A stretch of DNA of 16,032 bases from an uncultured Collinsella sp. GTDB lineage: Bacteria > Actinomycetota > Coriobacteriia > Coriobacteriales > Coriobacteriaceae. Each line of letters opens with the position of its first letter. The stretch's first letter is position 1. The notes below the pieces were generated by a model. The model ran no database searches. It saw only the letters and a program-made list of their open reading frames with translations, and had not been told where the DNA came from. Shown here in pieces: positions 6,808 through 13,725 of the stretch. A program made the position numbers and the translations under genes. Location of the stretch: assembly GCA_902495545.1 (NCBI GenBank), contig CABUXM010000046.1:1-16032 (forward strand). The letters run 5' to 3'.

Positions 6808-8475
6808 CTAGAACAGGCCGGTGATGTTGCCGTCGTTATCGACGTCGATGTTTTCGGCCGCGGGCACCTTGGGCAGGCCCGGCATGGTCAGAACGTTGCC
6901 AGTCAACGCGACCACAAAGTGGGCACCGGCGGAAACCTTGAGCTCGCGCACGGTGATGCGGAAGTTCTCGGGCGCGCCCAGAGCCTTGGCGTTATCGCTA
7001 AAGCTGTACTGGGTCTTGGCGACGCACACCGGCAGGTTGCCAAAGCCGTTCTCGCGCAGCTCGGCGAGCTGGCGCTTGGCGGCCGGGGTAAAGTCGACGC
7101 CATCGGCGCGGTAGACCTTGGTGGCAACGGCCTCGAGGGCGTCAGCAACATCGACGCCGTCCTCATAGGCAAACTTGAGCTCGCTCGGCTGCTCAATCAG
7201 ACGCATGACCTCATCGGCCAGCTCGAGCGCGCCCTCGCCGCCCTTGGCCCAGACCTCGGAAAGCTTAACGTTGACGCCGAGCTTCTGGCACTCGGACTCG
7301 ATGAGCGCAAGCTCGGCCTCGGTGTCCGTCGGGAAGCGGTTGATGGCGACCACGCAGGGCAGACCATAAACGTTCTGGATGTTGTCGACGTGACGCAGCA
7401 GGTTGGGCATGCCGGCCTTGAGCGCCTCGAGGTTCTCCTCGTTGAGGTCGGCCTTGGCGACGCCACCGTTGTACTTCAGCGCACGAGCGGTCGCGACGAC
7501 CACGACGGCGCTGGGGCGAACGCCCGTCATGCGGCACTTGATGTCGAGGAACTTCTCGGCACCCAGATCGGCACCGAAGCCGGCCTCGGTAATGGCGACA
7601 TCGCCAAAGTGCATCGCCATACGCGTGGCCATTATAGAGTTGCAGCCGTGGGCAATGTTGGCGAAGGGGCCGCCGTGGACAAACGCGGGCGTGCCCTCGA
7701 GCGTTTGCACCAAGTTGGGCTTGAGCGCGTCCTTAAGCAACGCGGCCATAGCTCCCTGGGCCTTAAGGTCGCGTGCGCGGACGGGCTCGCCGGCATAGCT
7801 GTAGCCGACAACGATCTCGCCCAAGCGCTCCTTGAGGTCATTGATGCTCGTGGACAGGCACAGGATTGCCATGACCTCGGAGGCAACAGTGATGTCGAAG
7901 CCGTCCTCGCGAGGCACTCCCTGGGCCTTGCCGCCAATGCCGTCGATAACATGGCGCAGCTGACGGTCGTTCATGTCGACGACGCGCTTCCAGGTGATGC
8001 GCTTAACGTCGATGCCGAGCTGGTTGCCCTGCTGAATATGGTTGTCGAGCATGGCTGCCAGCAGGTTGTTGGCGGCACCGATGGCATGGAAGTCGCCGGT
8101 AAAGTGCAGGTTGATGTCCTCCATGGGGATGACCTGAGCCCAGCCGCCGCCGGCAGCACCGCCCTTGACGCCAAAGACGGGGCCGAGCGAAGGCTCGCGC
8201 AGGGCCACGGCGCTCTTGACGCCGCGACGGCGCAGACCGTCAGCCAGGCCGATGGTCGTGGTGGTCTTGCCCTCGCCTGCGGGTGTAGGATTGATAGCGG
8301 TCACGAGGACAAGCTTGGCCTGGTGATCAGTTGGCTCGTTGAGCAGGGAATAGTCGACCTTTGCCTTGTCAAAGCCGTACGGAATCAGATGCTTAACGTC
8401 GACGCCGGCGTTCTTGGCCACCTCGGTAATGGGCAGCGGCGTAACAGAACGTGCGATTTCGATGTCAGTAGGCAT
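6808..8475 (-). CDS. fhs: Formate--tetrahydrofolate ligase
   Basis: 555 aa, the usual size for the family (about 555-560). Start is ATG 8475 (MPTDIEIARS), with GAAAGGA 7 nt upstream; the in-frame extension to 8535 has no ribosome site and covers the promoter. The enzyme joins formate to tetrahydrofolate using ATP, giving 10-formyl-THF for purine synthesis and one-carbon metabolism. Visible motifs: the ATP-binding loop NPTPAGEGKTTTT (residues 62-74), the family signature GVKGGAAGGGWAQ, VASEVMAIL, and the conserved C-terminal MPGLPKVPAAENIDVD. It is a single-gene unit with its own promoter and terminator. Nothing in the sequence suggests truncation. In acetogens it is part of the Wood-Ljungdahl pathway, but no other such genes are here, so a general one-carbon role is more likely. 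Confidence 0.98.
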   Translation of the reverse strand: MPTDIEIARSVTPLPITEVAKNAGVDVKHLIPYGFDKAKVDYSLLNEPTDHQAKLVLVTAINPTPAGEGKTTTTIGLADGLRRRGVKSAVALREPSLGPVFGVKGGAAGGGWAQVIPMEDINLHFTGDFHAIGAANNLLAAMLDNHIQQGNQLGIDVKRITWKRVVDMNDRQLRHVIDGIGGKAQGVPREDGFDITVASEVMAILCLSTSINDLKERLGEIVVGYSYAGEPVRARDLKAQGAMAALLKDALKPNLVQTLEGTPAFVHGGPFANIAHGCNSIMATRMAMHFGDVAITEAGFGADLGAEKFLDIKCRMTGVRPSAVVVVATARALKYNGGVAKADLNEENLEALKAGMPNLLRHVDNIQNVYGLPCVVAINRFPTDTEAELALIESECQKLGVNVKLSEVWAKGGEGALELADEVMRLIEQPSELKFAYEDGVDVADALEAVATKVYRADGVDFTPAAKRQLAELRENGFGNLPVCVAKTQYSFSDNAKALGAPENFRITVRELKVSAGAHFVVALTGNVLTMPGLPKVPAAENIDVDNDGNITGLF

Positions 8476-8515
8476 GGGCGGTCCTTTCGTTACCGGATGA
8501 GAAAAAGACCAATCC

Positions 8516-8543
8516 AGCATAGCACGGGCGCGCAATAGTAAAA
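8516..8543 (-). promoter_or_regulatory. Promoter of fhs with extended -10
   Basis: On the minus strand TATGCT (8516-8521) is preceded by TGC, giving the extended -10 TGCTATGCT. A TTTTAC -35-like element (8538-8543) lies 16 bp upstream. The leader is about 30 nt, too short for a riboswitch. Confidence 0.5.
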
Positions 8544-8606
8544 CACCCGTAACCGACGAACGGCGATATGTTTACCCGATGCCCAGCGATAGCCTACAAA
8601 CCCGTC

Positions 8607-9674
8607 CTAGACGGTCGGCTCAATTCCTAAGTGCTCAAAGGTGCGAAGGGTTGCCTGACGGCCCTGCGGCGTACGAATCATCAACCCGCACTGCAGCAGA
8701 TAGGGCTCATAGACATCCTCGAGCGTGCCCGGGTCCTCGCCCACCGCGCTGGCAAGGGTCGTAAGTCCCACGGCACGACCGGAGAACGTCTTAGCGAGCG
8801 TCTCCAAAATGCGAATATCCATCCAGTCCAGACCGAGCTCATCGATCTCGAAGAACTCGAGCGCCTGGCGACAGATATCGAGCTCGATGGGACCGTTGCC
8901 GCGCACCTGTGCGTAATCGCGCACGCGCTTGAGCAGGCGGTTGGCAAGACGTGGCGTGCCGCGCGAACGCGAGCCGATCTCGAGTGCACTGGGATGGTCG
9001 ATCGTCACGCCCAGGATAGTCGCCGAGCGCGTCACAATCTGCGCGAGCTCCTCGACCGTGTAGTAATCCAGGCGATATGAAATGCCAAAGCGGTCGCGCA
9101 ACGGGCCGGTCAACATGCCTGAGCGGGTCGTTGCCGCTACCAGCGTAAACTTGGGAATATCCAGGCGAATCGAGCGCGCCGCCGGACCCTTGCCAATCAC
9201 GATATCGAGGGCAAAGTCCTCCATCGCGGGGTACAGGACCTCCTCGACCGAACGGTTGAGGCGGTGGATCTCGTCGATAAACAGCACATCACCCGGCTGC
9301 AAGTTAGTAAGGATGGCTGCCAGGTCGCCGGTGCGCGCAATAGCGGGGCCGCTCGTCGTTTTTATCTGAGCGCCCAGCTCGTTGGCGATAACCGTAGCCA
9401 GCGTGGTCTTGCCCAGACCCGGAGGGCCCGAGAAGATCACGTGGTCGAGCGTCTCGCCACGGCTCTGCGCCGCTTCGATCAACACGCGCAGGCTCTGCTT
9501 GATATGCTCCTGGCCGCAGTAATCGTCCAGGCGCTGGGGGCGCAAAGTGCGATCGACATCGAGGTCCTCGGCCGTCAGCTCCGAGCCCACCATGCGCTCG
9601 CCGTGCGCCATGGATGCCGCCGGCGAGTTGCCGGGCGTCGCCCACAGGTCCTGAGAGTCATCGGCTTCCCACAT
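8607..9674 (-). CDS. ruvB: Holliday junction branch-migration ATPase RuvB
   Basis: 355 aa from ATG 9674. The A of this ATG is the last base of the ruvA stop (TGATG). RuvB is the hexameric AAA+ motor that, with RuvA, drives branch migration of Holliday junctions. Walker A GPPGLGKT is at 83-90, Walker B with FIDEIHRLN at 132-140, sensor-1 region LVAATTRSG near 175, and GPLRDRFG carries the arginine finger. The C-terminal winged helix (about 275-340) ends with RTPQGRQATLRTFEHLG, as in the family. The first 40 residues, rich in Ala/Ser/Asp, are longer than in E. coli RuvB. Internal ATGs at codons 22 and 28 have no good ribosome site, so I keep the coupled start. It is the last gene of the ruvCAB unit. 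Confidence 0.98.
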   Translation of the reverse strand: MWEADDSQDLWATPGNSPAASMAHGERMVGSELTAEDLDVDRTLRPQRLDDYCGQEHIKQSLRVLIEAAQSRGETLDHVIFSGPPGLGKTTLATVIANELGAQIKTTSGPAIARTGDLAAILTNLQPGDVLFIDEIHRLNRSVEEVLYPAMEDFALDIVIGKGPAARSIRLDIPKFTLVAATTRSGMLTGPLRDRFGISYRLDYYTVEELAQIVTRSATILGVTIDHPSALEIGSRSRGTPRLANRLLKRVRDYAQVRGNGPIELDICRQALEFFEIDELGLDWMDIRILETLAKTFSGRAVGLTTLASAVGEDPGTLEDVYEPYLLQCGLMIRTPQGRQATLRTFEHLGIEPTV

Positions 9675-10294
9675 CACGCATCCATTCCGAGTCGCTTAAG
9701 CGCCGCGCCGAGCAAATCCTCGACACGCATATCCTGCCCATCATACCCGCTCAGAGCGACATCGGTCTCCTGCGGGCTAAAGCCCATGGAAAGGAGTGCC
9801 GCACGGGCATCATCAATGGCCGAGGGAGCGGCAGCGGGCACGGGCATCGCAACCTGTCCGGGAATCACGTCGACCGGCACAAAGCCCTTATCCTTTGCAA
9901 AGGTGCTCTTGAGCTCCAGGATCAGACGCTGCGCGGTCTTTTTGCCCACACCGGGCACCTTGGCCATGCCCTTGTCGTCCTCGGCCATCACCAGCGAATA
10001 CAACTGGCCCACGGTATAGGTGGAGAGCACGGCAAGCGCCAGGCGCGGACCGACGCCCGAGACGGACACGAGCCGGTCGAACATCGTGCGCTCATCCTTA
10101 GAGGAAAAACCGAAAAGTGTCATGGCGTCCTCGCGCACCTGCATGCGTGTGTAGAGGCGGACCTCGCCGCCGGGCGTCGGCAACGTGGCCGCAGTGCTGC
10201 CCGAGATGCCGAGTTCAAAGCCAACGCCCGACACGTCGACGACAGCAGAGCTCATCGTGGACTCGACAAGCGTTCCGTGGAGCTGGGAAATCAT
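9674..10294 (-). CDS. ruvA: Holliday junction DNA helicase subunit RuvA
   Basis: 206 aa, ATG 10294 overlapping the ruvC stop by one base (TGATG). RuvA forms the tetramer that holds the four-way junction and loads RuvB. The N-terminal OB fold starts MISQLHGTLVE and includes LYTRMQVREDAMTLFGF. Two helix-hairpin-helix motifs follow: LVSVSGVGPRLAL (about 75-88) and MAKVPGVGKKTAQRLI (about 109-124). A Pro/Ala-rich flexible linker (about 140-160) leads to the C-terminal three-helix domain that binds RuvB (ARAALLSMGFSPQETDVAL ... VEDLLGAALKRLG). Length and domain order are normal. Confidence 0.98.
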   Translation of the reverse strand: MISQLHGTLVESTMSSAVVDVSGVGFELGISGSTAATLPTPGGEVRLYTRMQVREDAMTLFGFSSKDERTMFDRLVSVSGVGPRLALAVLSTYTVGQLYSLVMAEDDKGMAKVPGVGKKTAQRLILELKSTFAKDKGFVPVDVIPGQVAMPVPAAAPSAIDDARAALLSMGFSPQETDVALSGYDGQDMRVEDLLGAALKRLGMDA

Positions 10295-10815
10295 CAGTAT
10301 CCGGTTCCTCTCTGTTGATAGAACTCGCCGCCGGTAAGCGCCCGGGTGCGGCTGAGGTTAACGTGGCAGATGGCGCAGGCCAAGGCATCGGCGGCATGGT
10401 CGGGATGCGGGTCGTGATCGAGCTGCGTGAGCGTGCGCACCATGTAGGCGACCTGCCGCTTATCTGCCGCACCGGTACCCACCACAGCCTGCTTAATCTG
10501 CATAGGCGTGTACTCGCCGATCTCGAGTGCGCATTCCGAAAGAGCCACGAGTGCAGCGCCGCGGGCATGCGCCGTAGGGATGGCCGAGCGAACGTTGGCG
10601 CCAAAGTAGATGCTCTCGATGGCAGCGGTATCGGGTCGATAACGCTCCACGACACCCTTGAGGTCGCGGGCGATATGCGACAGGCGCACCGCGAGCGGAC
10701 TACCCGCGCTGGTCTCGATGCAGCCGTAGGCACGGCAGCGAACCTCACCGCGCCGCTCCTCGATAATCCCCCAACCCGTATGGGCCAAACCGGGGTCAAT
10801 GCCCAAGATAACCAA
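10294..10815 (-). CDS. ruvC: Crossover junction endodeoxyribonuclease RuvC
   Basis: 173 aa, the standard length, from TTG 10815 (MVILGIDPGLAHTGWG). GGGGAGG lies 5 nt upstream, and this start gives the usual RuvC N-terminus. The upstream TTG at 10836 would add seven residues and overlap the ribosome site. RuvC is the RNase H-fold resolvase that makes paired nicks in Holliday junctions moved by RuvAB. Catalytic acids are Asp7, Glu67 (AAIESIYFG), His140 and Asp143 (DHAADALA). His at the third position also occurs in other RuvC enzymes, for example that of Thermus, from memory. It is the first gene of ruvC-ruvA-ruvB. A LexA-type box lies in its promoter. Confidence 0.96.
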   Translation of the reverse strand: MVILGIDPGLAHTGWGIIEERRGEVRCRAYGCIETSAGSPLAVRLSHIARDLKGVVERYRPDTAAIESIYFGANVRSAIPTAHARGAALVALSECALEIGEYTPMQIKQAVVGTGAADKRQVAYMVRTLTQLDHDPHPDHAADALACAICHVNLSRTRALTGGEFYQQRGTGY

Positions 10816-10870
10816 GCCAACCTCCCCTCGCCACAAGCGCAGCGCAAGACAAGGCCCCGCGCATCATTCA

Positions 10871-10884
10871 CGAACGTCTGTTCT
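10871..10884 (-). promoter_or_regulatory. LexA (SOS) box upstream of ruvC
   Basis: CGAACGTCTGTTCT on the + strand (minus: AGAACAGACGTTCG) has the GAAC-N4-GTTC core of Gram-positive and actinobacterial LexA boxes. It directly abuts the candidate -10 and lies 55 bp before the ruvC start, as expected for repression. Confidence 0.75.
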
Positions 10885-10915
10885 AGAATAACACAACAGC
10901 GACCGTATCTAGCAA
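10885..10915 (-). promoter_or_regulatory. Probable ruvCAB promoter
   Basis: On the minus strand TATTCT (10885-10890) is the -10 candidate, with TTGCTA (10910-10915) as -35 at a long 19-bp spacing. The predicted transcription start falls inside the SOS box. Confidence 0.45.
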
Positions 10916-10951
10916 GCAAGGTTGAACCATAGGTTGAGCATAAGTCAGCGA

Positions 10952-11050
10952 GCGAGTCCCTGCCGTGGCAAGGTGTCGCGAAAGAGGAGCGCCGCGTACT
11001 TCTGTACGCAAGCGACGGTTTGAGCGGCAGATTGCCCGGCAGGGGCTCGC
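10952..11050. repeat. Long imperfect palindrome, possible dispersed repeat or structured RNA
   Basis: Arms GCGAGTCCCTGCCGTGGCAA (10952-10971) and 11032-11050 are inverted copies with one substitution and one single-base bulge. Nested inside are GTCGC/GCGAC and a perfect GCGTAC-TTCT-GTACGC hairpin (10994-11009). No credible gene or T-tract is present. The 294-bp gap between ruvC and the NAD-synthetase-like gene is mostly occupied by this element, the next hairpin and the ruvC promoter. Confidence 0.7.
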
Positions 11051-11063
11051 GCAGCGTCGACTC

Positions 11064-11091
11064 GTTACGCGGTTTGGCAAAACCGCGTAAC
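11064..11091. repeat. Perfect 12-bp inverted repeat hairpin
   Basis: GTTACGCGGTTT (11064-11075), loop GGCA, then AAACCGCGTAAC (11080-11091). It lies 18 bp downstream of the stop of the minus-strand NAD-synthetase-like gene and may help end its transcript, but no T-run follows on either strand. It may instead be the outer part of the adjacent palindromic element. Confidence 0.75.
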
Positions 11092-11109
11092 CTTGCCCCT
11101 ATCCCATAG

Positions 11110-13095
11110 TTAGTTCTGCGAGAAAAAAGGAAACTGACGGGGATCCACCGGCGGATGCGGCATCGGCGTGCCCTGGGGTCCACCCTGCGGGCCACCCTGG
11201 CCGCCCATCATCTTATCGATGGCGTCCTGGACCTCGCCCTCAAACTTCTTCATGCCCTCGTGCAGGCGGCGCTGGCCGTCCTCGGAGCGCAGCTCCTCCA
11301 TCTGCTCGGGCGAAATACCCAGCAGCTCACCCAAAATGCCCATCATCTCACCGCGCATACGGTCACTCGTATCGTCGTCGGCAAAGCGACGCACCTCGGC
11401 GCGCGCCAGCGAATCAACCGTCATGCGCTCCTTGCCGTTGAGCCCCAGATCGGACCACGCGAGCATATACGGCCAGGAGCGCTCGGCAAACGAACGGGCC
11501 GAGACGATCGGCACCGTCGGCAGCATGCGGCGGGCGGCCTCGCCCTGACGCACGAGCATCAGCAGCAGCGAGCAGGCCTCAGGCTTGCCAGCGGCCATCG
11601 GGATGTCGTCGAAAGATCGATTGCGGTCCACGTGCGACTCGAGCGCACCATCGACCTCACCCGGCTCAAGCCCGCCGAGCAGCTGTGCCGCGCGGTCGAG
11701 CATATCGACCGGACCGTCGAGCGTCGAGAGCGCCTGCGCCAGCACTCGCTCCATACAATCTTCCACCGCGTTGAGCGTCACGAGCTCTTGGGGCACCACG
11801 GCAGACGTGCGGTTGCGCACGCGCGCCACAAACTCAAGCGTCGACAGGTACACATCGCCAAAGGGCGCATAATCGCCCTGGTAGCCGCCGCAAAGCGCCG
11901 GCGCCGCCAGCGCGTACTCGGTTTTGGACAGCGGGCTCAGCGCCATCGCACCCAACTCGAGCGCCGTGTCCTCCAGCATGAGGCCCAGCGTACGCGAGCG
12001 CAGACGCTCGGCATCGCCCGCCGACACGTCGCGATCGAGCACACGCGCCGCATCCGGCGCATCGCGCTCGACGATGCGAATGTGCAGACGCTCAGCGATG
12101 GCGCGGACGGCGGCACAGCGGGCAGCCTCGGCCTCTTCCTGCGCCGGCGTAAAGATACGGTTACGCCCCAGCACCAGGCCAATCACATTACGCGGGCCCA
12201 GAGCGTCGACGGCCAGCGCCGCCAGCAGGGACGACGGCAAGTCGCCCTCGAGTGCCACCACAGCACGCGACGCACCGTGGGCTCGGGCGTTGTCGCGCAC
12301 GGCGAGCACCAGCGCCTGCCACAGCCACTCCTCGGAACGGAACTCGGGCAGTTCGTGATCTTCCAGGGCATCGAGCATCACGCCGCGCTGAATCTCCTGA
12401 ACCAGCAGGCTCTCCTCAAAACACGGCGCCTGGGCCACCACGCGACCACAGTCGTCGAGCACAAACGAACCGCCGGTATACACCGACTCGTCATAGGCAC
12501 CGACCGGCGCCATGCAGGCAAACCACACGCTGCGCTTGGATGCGATCTTGCGGTAGGCGCCGCTGCGTACGGCGGCAATGGCAGCAGTCTCGCGGTCGGT
12601 CATGTCAAACGCGTTGAATTGGAAATACGCAATGAGGTCAACACCGGTCGGCAACATCTCGAGTTCGCGGTCCAAGTCAAAAATCACGGCAATGCGCACG
12701 CCGTCCACGTCGAACACCGGCGGCGCCCAACGCGTGTCGTTGTTCTCACCACGCTGCAGGGCAATGCTCGAACGCGCCGGCACCACATGACCGTCCTTGA
12801 GCATCATGTAGTCGAGCAGCGGCTGGCCCTCAAACGAAACCGCCGCGGGCACGATGCAGATCATGTCAAGCTCTTGGATACGCTCGGCGACACCAGTCAA
12901 GCCGGCAAGCATGTCGTGCTCAAAGTCGGCAGCGCCCACCAGGCCCCCGGGCATGGCGCCCATAAAGAGCGGAGCCGGAACGCACAGCACGCGCGCCCCG
13001 CGCTCGTGGGCCAGACGAGCCTGGTCCTCGATGCGGCCGCAAATGCCCTCAATATCACCCAGGCGCATATCGATCTGTGCAAGCGCGAGCTTCAT
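11110..13095 (-). CDS. NAD+ synthetase-like protein with both active sites degenerate (probable pseudoenzyme)
   Basis: 661 aa, ATG 13095 with GAAAGGG upstream; intact frame to TAA 11110-11112. The layout is that of glutamine-dependent NadE: nitrilase-type glutaminase (1-250), then an ammonia-dependent synthetase domain (260-550). Aligned by eye with remembered NadE, the triad is lost: Glu is Ala41 (VPAPLFMGAMPGG for FPELxLTGYPP), Lys is Ala107 (VVPA for VVPK) and Cys is Asp140 (VIFDLD for LICED). The PP-loop SGGxDS is EGDLPS at 283-288. Fold markers remain: LAALAVDALGPRNVIGLVL, KTE at 391-393, GDYAPFGDVY (407-416) and the C-terminal RQGEAARR...PTVPIVSARSF. A further 110 residues form charged helices ending in a Gly/Gln/Pro tail (GGQGGPQGGPQGTP). 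Neither glutamine hydrolysis nor adenylation is expected. A true nadE is presumably elsewhere in the genome. Annotating this as a working NAD+ synthase would be risky. Confidence 0.87.
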   Translation of the reverse strand: MKLALAQIDMRLGDIEGICGRIEDQARLAHERGARVLCVPAPLFMGAMPGGLVGAADFEHDMLAGLTGVAERIQELDMICIVPAAVSFEGQPLLDYMMLKDGHVVPARSSIALQRGENNDTRWAPPVFDVDGVRIAVIFDLDRELEMLPTGVDLIAYFQFNAFDMTDRETAAIAAVRSGAYRKIASKRSVWFACMAPVGAYDESVYTGGSFVLDDCGRVVAQAPCFEESLLVQEIQRGVMLDALEDHELPEFRSEEWLWQALVLAVRDNARAHGASRAVVALEGDLPSSLLAALAVDALGPRNVIGLVLGRNRIFTPAQEEAEAARCAAVRAIAERLHIRIVERDAPDAARVLDRDVSAGDAERLRSRTLGLMLEDTALELGAMALSPLSKTEYALAAPALCGGYQGDYAPFGDVYLSTLEFVARVRNRTSAVVPQELVTLNAVEDCMERVLAQALSTLDGPVDMLDRAAQLLGGLEPGEVDGALESHVDRNRSFDDIPMAAGKPEACSLLLMLVRQGEAARRMLPTVPIVSARSFAERSWPYMLAWSDLGLNGKERMTVDSLARAEVRRFADDDTSDRMRGEMMGILGELLGISPEQMEELRSEDGQRRLHEGMKKFEGEVQDAIDKMMGGQGGPQGGPQGTPMPHPPVDPRQFPFFSQN

Positions 13096-13134
13096 GGCTC
13101 AGCCCTTTCCGTCGTAAACCATCGAAATCGTAGT

Positions 13135-13166
13135 AAAAGCGCCGGCCGCATAATGCAGTCGGCGCT
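13135..13166 (-). terminator. Rho-independent terminator of the superoxide reductase gene
   Basis: On the minus strand AGCGCCG (13160-13166) pairs with CGGCGCT (13138-13144), with an inner CTGCA/TGCGG stem and TTA loop, followed by TTTTA. It ends 40 bp before the start of the NAD-synthetase-like gene, so that gene either has a promoter overlapping this hairpin or relies on read-through. Confidence 0.7.
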
Positions 13167-13212
13167 TGCATGTGCATATGCTAGCTATGATACCCCGAGC
13201 GGGGGCGCGCTC

Positions 13213-13575
13213 CTAGAATGTCGCGGACCACAGCCCGTGCAGGTTGCAGTAGGCATAGACGGTACCGGTCTTGGAGCCGCCGGCAAAAAACGTCGCGGGT
13301 TTCATGCCGGGCTCAAGGTAATGGACCTCTAAGCGGCCCTCGGCCTCAAGGGCGATCCACTCAATATAGTGCTCGGGCAGGCTGGGGTGCTCGACCGAGC
13401 CAACGCGTGCGCGAATCACGTGACCGTCGCGCTCGGTCTCGACAACAGGCACGTGCTTCTCGTGCGCCGCGTCCTCAGTGTTCGCGGTCAGTTCCGTGCA
13501 ACCGGCAGGGGTTGCAACGTCGTTGCCCAGGGCGGCAATGAGCTTGCCATTGGGGTCCTTAAAGAATTTCGCCAT
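13213..13575 (-). CDS. dfx: Superoxide reductase (desulfoferrodoxin family, class III-like, centre I lost)
   Basis: 120 aa, ATG 13575 with AAAGGAG 6 nt upstream; the frame extends further up but without a ribosome site. The enzyme reduces superoxide to peroxide without making oxygen, a defence typical of anaerobes. The catalytic Fe(His)4(Cys) site is complete: EKHVPV (Lys40, His41), VEHPSLPEHYIEW (His63, His69) and YCNLHGLW (Cys110, His113). The N-terminal desulforedoxin-like segment is present but its rubredoxin-type iron ligands are gone: the usual KCxxCG reads KDPNG, and only Cys26 remains of the later CC pair. That matches class III enzymes such as the Treponema one. It lies between the SNF2 helicase and the NAD-synthetase-like gene, all on the minus strand. 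Confidence 0.94.
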   Translation of the reverse strand: MAKFFKDPNGKLIAALGNDVATPAGCTELTANTEDAAHEKHVPVVETERDGHVIRARVGSVEHPSLPEHYIEWIALEAEGRLEVHYLEPGMKPATFFAGGSKTGTVYAYCNLHGLWSATF

Positions 13576-13608
13576 GATGTTCTCCTTTGCTGACGTGCCA
13601 ATGTTCTT

Positions 13609-13642
13609 GATGGTTCTTATGCCCAAAGGCAGACAAACCATC
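13609..13642 (-). promoter_or_regulatory. Symmetric 34-bp hairpin/dyad in the dfx leader
   Basis: GATGGTT (13609-13615) is the exact inverse of AACCATC (13636-13642), and TGCC (13620-13623) of GGCA (13628-13631), separated by equal 4-nt internal loops and a 4-nt apical loop. It ends 33 bp before the dfx ATG. It could be an operator or an mRNA leader structure. Confidence 0.5.
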
Positions 13643-13725
13643 CACGGCATTGCAAATGAACACATAACGGGCGGGGACGATGGGGCAGCGCGCGCTATCC
13701 GCCCTGGCGGCCCCACCCGAGCGGG

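Noticed and set aside
6673..8538. 621-codon + strand reading frame opposite fhs
   Set aside because: It is a mirror of fhs caused by high third-position GC; the minus strand encodes a complete, unmistakable enzyme and the + frame shows no recognisable domain or ribosome site.
10816..11195. Minus-strand reading frame across the ruvC-NadE gap (would encode an Arg/Ser-rich peptide)
   Set aside because: It overlaps the palindromic element, the ruvC promoter and both neighbouring genes in another frame; composition follows the inverted repeats, not a protein.
11155..13332. 725-codon + strand reading frame opposite the NadE-like gene
   Set aside because: Arg/His-rich with no domain pattern and no initiation signal; the minus strand retains NadE-family alignment over its whole length.
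13680..13725. GC-rich hairpin (CCGCC/GGCGG) after the SNF2 stop as a terminator
   Set aside because: Short stem and no T-run, so termination there is not supported.
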